Part shown: positions 1-5,544 of the stretch, one piece after another | Position numbering within the stretch: the stretch's first letter is position 1 | Layout: each line of letters starts with the position of its first letter | Origin: Bryobacteraceae bacterium | GTDB lineage: Bacteria > Acidobacteriota > Terriglobia > Bryobacterales > Bryobacteraceae | Assembly (NCBI GenBank): GCA_030036985.1 | Contig: JASHSD010000661.1 | Coordinates: 1 to 8,988 of the forward strand | Length of the DNA stretch: 8,988 nucleotides | Direction of reading: 5' to 3' | Program-made: the position numbers and the translations under genes | Notes under the pieces: generated by a model | What the model was told of the DNA's origin: nothing | Databases searched by the model: none | The model's input: the letters and a program-made list of their open reading frames with translations, nothing else

Positions 1-1
1 C

Positions 2-787
2 GATACAAAAGGCGTGCATGGCATTGCCGTCGCCAACGATCTCGGCCGCGGCTTCACCAGCGATGGCATGGCTAACGAAGTCACTGTCTTCGATCTGAAG
101 ACGCTGAAGGTTCTCGGCACGGTCAAGACCGGCACGAACCCGGATTCCATCGTTTATGAGCCGGTGTCGCACCGCGTCTTCACCTTCAACGGACGCAGCG
201 GCGACTCGACCGCGTTCGAGGCGAAGACCGGCGAAGTGGTCGCGGCTTCGATCCCGCTGGGCGGCAAGCCCGAGTTCGCCCAGGTGGACGGCAAAGGGCA
301 CGTGTATTTCAATATCGAAGACAAGAACGAAATCGGCGAACTGGATGCGAAGACGGCTACGCTGACGAAGCACTATTCGATCGCCCCGTGCGACGGCCCC
401 AGCGGGCTCGCCGTCAACCCGAAGAACAGCTATCTTTACTCGGTCTGCGAGAACAAGATGATGATCGTCAGTGACCCGATCGCCGGGAAAGTGATTGCGA
501 CGCCGGCTATCGGCCAGGGTCCGGACGGCGTGGCGTTTGACGATGGCTATGCCTTCAGCGCGAATGGCCGGGACGGCACGATCACCATGGTGGGCGAAAC
601 GTCGCCGGGAAAATTCGAACCCGTGGCTACGATTCCGACGCAGGCCGGCGCCCGGACCATAGGCGCGGATCGGAAGGCGCATAAGCTATATCTGCCGGCG
701 GCGGAATATGGAGCGCCTGTGGCGGGCAGAGGCCGGGGATCAGCCATTCCCGACAGCTTCATGGTCCTGATTGTCGGTCGAACGTAA
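2..787 (+). CDS. YncE/YVTN-family beta-propeller protein, 3' part (5' end outside window)
   Basis: The reading frame is open to the left edge. The codons before the first in-window GTG (position 14) read D-T-K-G and continue the family pattern, so the true start lies outside the window. The visible ~262 residues are a chain of beta-propeller blades. Repeated units have the form 'x-V-x-V-F-D-L-K-T-L-K-V-L-G-T-V-K-T-G-x-x-P-D', each pairing a strand with a 'GxxPDgvaf' turn (for example GTNPDSIVY and GQGPDGVAFD). The end, GARTIGAD...HKLYLPAAEYG...FMVLIVGRT, is the usual closing blade of secreted YncE-like proteins. Such proteins are generally exported propellers with binding or scaffolding roles, and no enzyme activity can be assigned here. 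An export signal would lie in the missing part. The next gene converges from the other strand about 330 bp away. The family call is firm; the function is not. Confidence 0.9.
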   Translation, partial: DTKGVHGIAVANDLGRGFTSDGMANEVTVFDLKTLKVLGTVKTGTNPDSIVYEPVSHRVFTFNGRSGDSTAFEAKTGEVVAASIPLGGKPEFAQVDGKGHVYFNIEDKNEIGELDAKTATLTKHYSIAPCDGPSGLAVNPKNSYLYSVCENKMMIVSDPIAGKVIATPAIGQGPDGVAFDDGYAFSANGRDGTITMVGETSPGKFEPVATIPTQAGARTIGADRKAHKLYLPAAEYGAPVAGRGRGSAIPDSFMVLIVGRT

Positions 788-835
788 GGGCATTGTCCTG
801 GTCGGCAGAATGGTGGGCACAGACTTTAGCATATC

Positions 836-852
836 CGGGCCGGGGCGGCCCG
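836..852. terminator. GC-rich hairpin 49 bp after the propeller gene
   Basis: CGGGCCG, loop GGG, CGGCCCG: a perfect 7-bp stem. It is the first strong stem downstream of the propeller stop codon. There is no T-run after it, so it is not a standard intrinsic terminator. It could stabilise the 3' end or support Rho-type ending. Confidence 0.3.
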
Positions 853-862
853 TCACCATAAG

Positions 863-919
863 CAGAAACTCACGCGGAAGGCGGTCGCATAGAATCAATA
901 GCTTGGCGGTGAGTTTCTG
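863..919. repeat. 11-bp perfect inverted repeat with 35-bp spacer
   Basis: CAGAAACTCAC at 863-873 is exactly repeated in reverse complement as GTGAGTTTCTG at 909-919. The 57-bp unit has a short-mobile-element-like shape (matched ends, unique centre), or it could fold as a long hairpin. No target duplication is visible at its edges. Confidence 0.6.
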
Positions 920-1062
920 GAGAGCGGGGGTGCCGCGGCGCGGCTTCATACGAACTGAGGAACTCTGTCCCGGCCGCAAGTTCGCATTGCCAGCCGCCGC
1001 GAGCCTTTTTCCGTGCCCGCGTTATCAACAAGTTGTGGGCAGTTCCTCCAAAGTCTGTGATC

Positions 1063-1098
1063 GCCGGGCAGGAGCCCGGCCGCAGGCCCGAAGGCCTG
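1063..1098. repeat. Two tandem GC-rich hairpins at the 3' end of the malonyl-CoA decarboxylase gene
   Basis: The first stem is GCCGGGC-AGGA-GCCCGGC (1063-1080). Two bases later comes CAGGCC-CGAA-GGCCTG (1083-1098). Read on the minus strand, the second becomes a C(UUCG)G tetraloop hairpin, an exceptionally stable RNA form, 21 bases past the decarboxylase stop codon. The first stem recurs almost exactly at 3708-3725. The only T-run on the minus strand lies before the stems, so this is not a textbook intrinsic terminator. A REP-like repeat or a stabilising 3' structure fits better. Confidence 0.6.
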
Positions 1099-1119
1099 AC
1101 CCCACAAAAAACTGCTGAT

Positions 1120-2451
1120 TCAGGATTGTTTTCGCTCGCGGTGACCGTGGACGAGGCGCCTGGCAGCACGCTCAATTCGTCCCGACGCGACCACTTCGCC
1201 CGAGCGGCTGTAGCGTTCATGATTCCGCTGCAGATCGTCCGGTTCGTAAACGTAATTCGCCATCAGTCCGGCGGCTTGGGCGATGCCGGCGGGTGAAGTA
1301 TCCGCCATCCAGTTGATGCGCTCCAGCCGGGCACCGTTCTTCAGATGGAAGCGCGCCACGGAATCGAGCGGTTCGTTGTCGCGCTTCTCATGCATCAGGT
1401 AAAACGCGCAGGCTGAGATCAGCCTGTCGCGCAGATCCTGCGGCCATTTATCGTCGCGCAGGGGGTCAGGCTCTTCCAACAGCGCGACCGCCTTGCGTAT
1501 TTCGGGGTCGACAACAAAGGATTCCTTCGCGGCCAATTCCTTGTTCAGCCATTTGCGGAAGCCCGGGATCGGCGAAAGGGTCGCGTAGATCTTCACGCGC
1601 GGCAGGTTACTTTTCAGATCCTCCACCACCTGCTTGATCAGCAGACTGCCGAAGGGCACGCCGCGGAGACCCTGCTGACAGTTGGTAATCGAGTAGAAAA
1701 TGGCGCTGTCGGCGGCCTCGGGGTCGTCGACGGTCGAATTCGGGTCGAGCAGCGGCTGCACCCGCGCGCTGATGCCGCGCGTGAGCGCGACTTCGATGAA
1801 GATCAGCGGCTCGTCCGGCAGCGCGGAATGAAAGAACGCATAGCACCGGCGATCCGCTTCCAGCCTGCGCCGCAGATCCTGCCAGCCCTGGATCTGGTGG
1901 ACGGCTTCGTAAGCGATGAGTTTTTCGAGGATGGCCGCGGGCGAACGCCAGTCGATGCGCTGCAGCGTGAGGAACCCGCTGTTGAACCAGGATGCCAGCA
2001 GATGACCCAGATCGGCCGCGATCGGCTCCAGTTCCGGCCTGCCCGCCAATTCGCTCAGCACCTGGCGGCGCAGTTCCACCAGCGCGCGCGTGCCGTTTGG
2101 CGCCATGTTCAAACGCCGGAAGAGTTCCTGCCGCGGCGGCTCCACGACCCGCTGCAGCTTGCGAAGATTTTCCGGGGAGGGCGAATTTCTGTAGGTGTCG
2201 GCGGCGGCTCCGATATCGTTCGGGTCCGGAGAGAACTCCCGGACCAGCAGATCGAAGAACGACAATTGGCTTGCTTTGTCGAGCGCTTGATATTCGCGCA
2301 GGATGTCCGCCGCCAGACGCGCCGCCGCGACGCCGCCGCCGTCAGACAGTAATTTACGGCACAGCGCGACGACCTTCTGCGGTCTGGAGCTGTCGATGCC
2401 GACGACTTTGGCCGGTCGGGGCCTGAAGCGAAGAATCCTGGCGAGTTCCAT
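1120..2451 (-). CDS. Malonyl-CoA decarboxylase
   Basis: This enzyme converts malonyl-CoA to acetyl-CoA and CO2. The 443-residue protein is in the usual range for bacterial family members. It has a helical N-terminal domain (about residues 20-190) and a GNAT-like catalytic domain (about 200-430). Recognisable blocks are FHSALPDEPLIFIEVALT (207-224), FYSITNCQQGLRGVPFG (252-268), YATLSPIPGFRKWL (289-302) and ARFHLKNGARLERINWMAD (366-384). By alignment to the human enzyme, Ser254 and His369 are the catalytic serine and histidine; both are present. An in-frame TAA 12 bases upstream confines the start to ATG 2451 or later. No Shine-Dalgarno sequence is seen, and the predicted leader is only about 18 bases. 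No malonyl-CoA synthetase, malonate transporter or polyketide gene adjoins it. It may therefore control malonyl-CoA levels or recycle malonate made elsewhere; that role is inferred. Confidence 0.95.
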   Translation of the reverse strand: MELARILRFRPRPAKVVGIDSSRPQKVVALCRKLLSDGGGVAAARLAADILREYQALDKASQLSFFDLLVREFSPDPNDIGAAADTYRNSPSPENLRKLQRVVEPPRQELFRRLNMAPNGTRALVELRRQVLSELAGRPELEPIAADLGHLLASWFNSGFLTLQRIDWRSPAAILEKLIAYEAVHQIQGWQDLRRRLEADRRCYAFFHSALPDEPLIFIEVALTRGISARVQPLLDPNSTVDDPEAADSAIFYSITNCQQGLRGVPFGSLLIKQVVEDLKSNLPRVKIYATLSPIPGFRKWLNKELAAKESFVVDPEIRKAVALLEEPDPLRDDKWPQDLRDRLISACAFYLMHEKRDNEPLDSVARFHLKNGARLERINWMADTSPAGIAQAAGLMANYVYEPDDLQRNHERYSRSGEVVASGRIERAARRLVHGHRERKQS

Positions 2452-2472
2452 AAAAGGGGATTAGGCCCCAAG

Positions 2473-2495
2473 TTGAATGTACCGTGAGTATTCAA
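2473..2495. promoter_or_regulatory. Inverted repeat over the decarboxylase promoter, possible operator
   Basis: TTGAAT (2473-2478) and ATTCAA (2490-2495) form a perfect 6-bp inverted repeat with an 11-bp gap, overlapping the -10 box and spacer. A second palindrome with the same core, ATTCA-CC-TGAAT, lies at 2518-2529. Four copies of TGAAT in 57 bp of a divergent gap suggest a regulator site. The regulator is unknown. Confidence 0.4.
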
Positions 2496-2504
2496 TGCGG
2501 TCAA
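2476..2504 (-). promoter_or_regulatory. Sigma70-type promoter for the malonyl-CoA decarboxylase gene
   Basis: On the minus strand, TTGACC (2504-2499, 5 of 6 to consensus) is followed after exactly 17 bases by TACATT (2481-2476, 4 of 6). Predicted transcription starts near 2469, about 18 bases before the ATG. Hexamers, spacing and position all agree. Confidence 0.55.
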
Positions 2505-2606
2505 CGCGTTCACCGGAATTCACCTGAATGTTATGCGTCGACAGTATGGATCGGCACTCCCGCGGTTGGAACAGGGATTGCACCGCCCACGAAGTTAGGA
2601 GCGACC

Positions 2607-3086
2607 ATGAGCCTGACCCTGAAAAGTCCCGCCTTTCGGAACGAAGGCGCCATTCCCGAGAAGCACTCGAAAAAAGGCGGCAATGTTTCGCCGGCGCTTT
2701 CATGGACCGGCGTGCCGGCGAATACGCGAAGCCTCGTCCTGATCGTGGACGATCCCGATGCCCCCGCCGGTCTGTTCACGCACTGGATGATATACGGCAT
2801 GAAACCTGAAATGACGGAACTGCCGGAACATCTGCCGGCGACCGGGGAACTGCCGAACGGCGCGCGCCAGGGCATCAATGGATTCGGCGAAATCGGATAC
2901 GGCGGTCCGCAACCACCCAGCGGCACGCATCGTTACTTCTTCCATCTGTACGCGCTCGATACCGATTCCGATATGCCGCCGGGGCTGACTCGGCAGGAAC
3001 TGGACGGGGCGATTGTGGGGCACATCATCGAGCAGACGCAGTTGATGGGCCGGTATCAGAAGTGCGAAAAAACGCGGGCGGCGTAA
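2607..3086 (+). CDS. YbhB/YbcL family protein (PEBP, Raf kinase inhibitor-like)
   Basis: This is a small phosphatidylethanolamine-binding-protein-fold protein, 159 residues, matching the length of E. coli YbhB. The ligand-pocket signatures are present: DDPDAP (48-53), HW (59-60), the GYGGPxPPxGxHRYxF block (98-111) with YAL (115-117), and a closing GRYQK. I chose ATG 2607 because AGGAG (2597-2601) sits at good distance before it and translation begins with the family's MSLTLKSPAF-type strand. An upstream in-frame GTG at 2484 has no such site and would add 41 unrelated residues. There is no signal peptide, so it is probably cytoplasmic. Bacterial members have no settled function. It is 31 bp from the next gene on the same strand and may be co-transcribed with it. 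Confidence 0.95.
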   Translation: MSLTLKSPAFRNEGAIPEKHSKKGGNVSPALSWTGVPANTRSLVLIVDDPDAPAGLFTHWMIYGMKPEMTELPEHLPATGELPNGARQGINGFGEIGYGGPQPPSGTHRYFFHLYALDTDSDMPPGLTRQELDGAIVGHIIEQTQLMGRYQKCEKTRAA

Positions 3087-3117
3087 CCCCCCGCTCAAGC
3101 TATGTCGAAGAGGGACT

Positions 3118-3648
3118 ATGGCAATCGCGGAACTCACGAGCGCGGAACAATATCTGCGCGCCAGGTTCGAGCACGACGCCGAATACCTGGAAGGCAGAAT
3201 CGTCGAGCGCCCGATGCCCAGTTTCGAGCACAGTTACATACAGAATTTTGTGGGCAGCCGGCTTGAGGAGCAGACCAAGTCTTCGCGGTCTTTCGCTCTG
3301 ACCGAGCAAAGAATAAGAGTACGGCCCGATCGCTACAGGCTGGCGGATGTCTGCGTGGTGGACCAGCGTCCCGCGCCGGCGGACCCTGGAATCGTCACCA
3401 GCGCGCCGCATCTGTGCGTGGAGATTCTCTCGCCGGACGGCGATGTCCCCGAGATGCTGCGTCGAATCGATGATTATCTCGATCTGGGCGTGCCCTGGAT
3501 CTGGGTGATCGATCCATTGTCGGGTCAAGGTCAGGTCTATACGCAGTCGGGCGCCTCGCGAGTGAAAGACAGGATCTTCAAAACCGATCGGTTTACGGTG
3601 AGTCTGGCGGAAGCTCTTGCGCACCTTGACACGGGACAGGTTGATTAA
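3118..3648 (+). CDS. Uma2-family protein (DUF820, PD-(D/E)XK nuclease fold)
   Basis: The 176-residue protein matches the Uma2 family throughout. It has the N-terminal E-x-L-x-G-x-I-V-E block (22-30), histidine in FEHS (36-39), and R-L-A-D-V (74-78) supplying the acidic Asp77. CVEILSP (100-106) supplies Glu102, and D-D-Y-L-D-L-G-V-P-W-I-W-V-I-D-P (118-133) is the closing conserved helix and strand. The family has a restriction-endonuclease-like fold and often occurs in many copies in cyanobacterial and acidobacterial genomes; its substrates are largely unknown. The lysine usually found four residues before the helix tyrosine appears to be Arg116, which could alter catalysis. An AAGAGGG ribosome binding site (3108-3114) precedes ATG 3118 at short distance. 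It follows the PEBP gene by 31 bp, but the two families have no known partnership. Confidence 0.9.
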   Translation: MAIAELTSAEQYLRARFEHDAEYLEGRIVERPMPSFEHSYIQNFVGSRLEEQTKSSRSFALTEQRIRVRPDRYRLADVCVVDQRPAPADPGIVTSAPHLCVEILSPDGDVPEMLRRIDDYLDLGVPWIWVIDPLSGQGQVYTQSGASRVKDRIFKTDRFTVSLAEALAHLDTGQVD

Positions 3649-3883
3649 TCTCGTGGGCGACACTTCGCCGCCGCGGTCGCCCATCCGTGGATTCCGTTCA
3701 CCATTGCGCCGGGCAGAGGCCCGGCGGCATGCCATTACGGCTAAACAGTTCAAGTGATGCGAGTACACATGACTCCTATTGACCAGCGGCGCTGCACCGG
3801 GCCGGTAGATCCTGACGCACGCGGACGAAAACCGTACGGGGGCGAGGGGCGGGGAAGGTAATCAAAGTTGCCGGGGAAGGGAA
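3649..3883. other. Convergent intergenic region, 235 bp, with one REP-like hairpin
   Basis: This stretch separates the end of the Uma2 gene from the 3' end of tRNA-Thr. I see no gene in it. The notable content is the hairpin at 3708-3725 and a purine-rich G tract (about 3838-3857). Confidence 0.5.
3708..3725. repeat. GCCGGGC hairpin, second copy
   Basis: GCCGGGC-AGAG-GCCCGGC is a perfect 7-bp stem. It is identical to the stem at 1063-1080; only the loop differs (AGAG against AGGA). Both copies lie between converging transcription units, about 60 bp past a stop codon on one side. It is probably a bidirectional end signal or a dispersed REP-like repeat. Confidence 0.6.
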
Positions 3884-3956
3884 AGCCCCGAGCCGGGATT
3901 GAACCAGCGACATCCAGTTTACAAAACTGGCGCTCTACCAACTGAGCTATCGGGGC
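3884..3956 (-). tRNA. tRNA-Thr (anticodon TGT)
   Basis: This is a complete 73-base cloverleaf on the minus strand. The acceptor stem is GCCCCGA/TCGGGGC with discriminator T. The D arm reads AGCTCAGTTGGTAGAGC. The anticodon stem is CCAGT/ACTGG around loop TTTGTAA, giving anticodon TGT (plus strand 3921-3923), which reads ACA and other threonine codons. The T arm is GCTGG-TTCAATC-CCGGC with one G-T pair. CCA is not encoded and must be added afterwards. It stands alone, with no neighbouring tRNA in the window. Confidence 0.97.
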
Positions 3957-4347
3957 GTGTCTGAAAATATCGTAGCAAAGCGAGGGCAGAGCTGATCCGA
4001 AACTGCAAGCCGCGCCCGCCGTGCGTTTGCGAGACTCCGCCGGCGCGAACAGATACAGGTCCCACCTGTGCCTTGCCGGCGCGCCTGCGAAAAAGGCGCA
4101 GCTCTTCGCCATGCGCCCCGGGTCGAAGACGGTGTGACGCAGAGCAATGCTCTCAATAAGCGGCCCGTTCGTCAGCGCCTCCCGCTTGCCCGGCGCCGAA
4201 GCGTGTATGTGAGCGATGATGTAGCGCGCGAACCTGATCGCCCGTGCATACATCACCCGCTGCATACGCTCCTCGGCTGACACTGCGGTTCACACTCGGG
4301 ACTGCACGCCGTGGCGGGGCGTAACGTCTTGGACCGCAGGAGGTCGA
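3957..4347. other. 391-bp region upstream of tRNA-Thr without a convincing gene
   Basis: The region lies between the divergent starts of tRNA-Thr (-) and the frameshifted secreted protein (+). A minus-strand frame opening at GTG 4283 has GC-rich third positions and a protein-like first ~80 residues. However, it has no clear ribosome binding site and runs straight through the tRNA gene, so I do not call it. Small repeats are visible: GCCGGCGCG twice (4039-4047 and 4075-4083), flanking the hairpin ACAGGT-CCC-ACCTGT (4055-4069). Confidence 0.4.
3969..3974 (-). promoter_or_regulatory. Possible -10 element for tRNA-Thr
   Basis: TACGAT on the minus strand ends 12 bases before the mature tRNA 5' end, a suitable distance for a short leader. 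No good -35 box is seen at 16-18 bases, so support is weak. Confidence 0.3.
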
Positions 4348-5270
4348 ATGAAAACACTCTTTGTGCTTGCTCTCGCGTCCTTCTGCGGCATAGCTGCGGA
4401 CGGACCCGTGCGCGAAGTCAACTCGCTGGCCACGCGGGACGGCAACGTCCCTGTGGCGGCCTTCCAGAACGGCTATCTCTACTTTCTGAATCATGCCGTC
4501 GTTCGGTTGTACGCGCCGGACGGCTATCCGGCCTTCGTCGCGGTGCTCCGGATTCCCAATGGGAGCGATTCGTGGGCAAAAGGTCTGGCCGTGGACAGCG
4601 ATGGTTCTGTAGCAGTCTCGGTCAGTTATCAGACTGCCGGCGGGCTCGGCGGTGGCGTCTTTTTTTTTTCGACAAAGGTGGGATTCAGACCGGCTTCATG
4701 GATACGGCCCGCTATCTGCCTTGCAACCTGTCGTACGGTGAGGACCATTCCCTCTGGTCCTTCGGATGGCAGCTTGAAGCCGGGCCGCGAGGTGGAGAGG
4801 ATCACCGGGACTACATGATGGTGCGCAAGTCCTCTTCGGACCGCAAGGAAGCCGGGTGCTATCTGGCCCGTTCCCTGTTTCCGAAGGGTTTGCCGCCGGG
4901 TGGGGAGCAGTGGCAGCGACTGAGGATCGCCGTCGGCCATGACAGGGTGGGGCTGCGGGCATGGTCCGGTCAGAACTCAACCTTGGCCGAATGGGTCGAG
5001 CTGAATCTCGATGGCGCACTGATTCGCCGCATACGCATGGACGACACCGACGACCCCAACATAGGCTGGGCATTCACGTCGGACGGTCGGCCTTACCGGC
5101 AGAAATTCCGCTCCGGCCAACTGGAGGTGTTGGATCGGGACAGCCCGGAATGGCGCGTTGCGGGAAGCAGCCCGAGCGGGAAGCTTATGGGCGCCGACGG
5201 CGCCCTGTTGGTGTTCTCAAAACCCGGAGGCGGACCAGTCTCACTCCGATGGTTCCGGCAGCCCGCATGA
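4348..5270 (+). CDS. Secreted protein of unknown function, split by a -1 frameshift at a T10 run
   Basis: Translation starts at ATG 4348 after a strong AGGAGG (4338-4343). The first residues, MKTLFVLALASFCGIAA, look like a signal peptide with cleavage near Ala17. The frame is sound to V-F-F-F (residues 104-107) and then degenerates to a stop at 4818. From the same point the -1 frame continues as a good protein (D-K-G-G-I-Q-T-G-F-M-D-T...) to the stop at 5270. The break sits in ten consecutive T (4660-4669). Adding one T would give a continuous 307-residue protein, V-F-F-F-F-D-K-G. The sequence has short repeated strand-turn units (FVAVLRIPNG, GLAVDSDGSVAVS, GWAFTSDGRPY), suggesting a beta-propeller-like fold; I recognise no named family. 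It may be a sequencing error, a phase-variable or decayed gene, or one read through by slippage. Confidence 0.75.
4632..4669 (+). other. Terminator-like stem followed directly by ten T, inside a gene
   Basis: GAC-t-GCC (4632-4638, one bulged T) can pair with GGC-GTC (4654-4659), and the T10 run (4660-4669) begins at the next base. An alternative 7-bp stem, ACTGCCG with CGGCGGT (4633-4639 with 4647-4653, one G-T pair), could form instead. The layout resembles an intrinsic terminator but lies within coding sequence, at the frameshift site. Confidence 0.35.
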
Positions 5271-5274
5271 TTGC

Positions 5275-5290
5275 GGCTTGTTGAGAAGCC
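5275..5290. terminator. Small hairpin between converging gene ends
   Basis: GGCTT-GTTGAG-AAGCC is a 5-bp stem centred in the 29-bp gap between the secreted-protein stop (5270) and the HicB-like stop (5300). It is weak, but it is the only structure available there. Confidence 0.25.
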
Positions 5291-5299
5291 TGTCGAACT

Positions 5300-5515
5300 T
5301 CATCCGACCACTACGAGTTCCTGCCCCGTGTCCGGAGGCAGTGCGCGCAGGGACTCCTCTCGCCGATGCTCCAGAATCAGGGCAATGGCTTCGCGGAGAT
5401 CGGAAAGGCATTCTTCACGCGACTTGCCCTGGCCGTTGGCGCCAGGAACTTCGGCGCAGTACGAGATATACCAGGGGTCATCCCTTTCGACGATCGCAGT
5501 GAATTCGTTATGCAT
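5300..5515 (-). CDS. HicB-like protein (type II antitoxin family), orphan
   Basis: The 71-residue protein has the HicB partial RNase H-like domain. A beta hairpin, EFTAIVERDDPWYISYC (4-20), is followed by AEVPGANGQGKSREECLSDLREAIALIL (21-48), the family's P-G-x-x-x-x-G-x-(T/S)-x-E-E-x-x-x-x-x-x-E-A-I pattern. There is no C-terminal DNA-binding extension, so this is the short, single-domain form. HicB antitoxins normally neutralise a HicA mRNA interferase encoded next door. Here the downstream side is filled by the converging secreted-protein gene, and the 242 bp upstream encode no HicA-like protein. It may therefore be a solitary remnant or have another role. The start is ATG 5515; no clear ribosome binding site is seen. 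Confidence 0.85.
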   Translation of the reverse strand: MHNEFTAIVERDDPWYISYCAEVPGANGQGKSREECLSDLREAIALILEHRREESLRALPPDTGQELVVVG

Positions 5516-5544
5516 ATGTCCGGTGTACAGGCTTCAGATAGAAC

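Larger units (their letters stand above)
788..1119. other. Convergent intergenic region, 332 bp, rich in inverted repeats, no convincing gene
   Basis: This gap lies between the ends of two converging genes. Open frames exist on both strands, but none has a ribosome binding site, a recognisable domain or a protein-like composition, so I call none. It contains a 7-bp GC hairpin (836-852), an 11-bp perfect inverted repeat (863-873 with 909-919), and two back-to-back hairpins (1063-1080 and 1083-1098). The hairpins near each gene end are plausible transcription end points. Confidence 0.6.

Noticed and set aside
740..1220. Overlapping frames on both strands in the 788-1119 gap
   Set aside because: They have no ribosome sites, no domains and low-complexity composition. 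The region is dominated by inverted repeats.
1828..2426. Plus-strand frames inside the malonyl-CoA decarboxylase gene
   Set aside because: They are arginine/proline/alanine-rich shadows of a conserved minus-strand enzyme with both catalytic residues intact.
2484..2606. GTG 2484 as start of the PEBP protein
   Set aside because: There is no ribosome binding site, the added 41 residues are unlike the family, and it would overlap the divergent promoter region. ATG 2607 has AGGAG.
3100..3768. 222-codon minus-strand frame opposite the Uma2 gene
   Set aside because: It is an antisense shadow; the plus strand has family motifs and a ribosome binding site.
3884..3956. Integration (att) site at tRNA-Thr
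   Set aside because: I saw no second copy of the tRNA 3' end in the window and no integrase gene.
3750..4283. 178-codon minus-strand frame across tRNA-Thr containing 'APIAQLVER...AGSIPAR'
   Set aside because: That phrase is the well-known false translation of a tRNA gene, and its C-terminal half is tRNA plus spacer. Only the upstream part is kept, as a low-interest finding.
4311..4656. Upstream part of the frame that continues to 5270
   Set aside because: Its first ~115 residues are arginine/serine-rich and lack the signal peptide and ribosome site that the 4348 frame has. It is a shadow until the T10 run.
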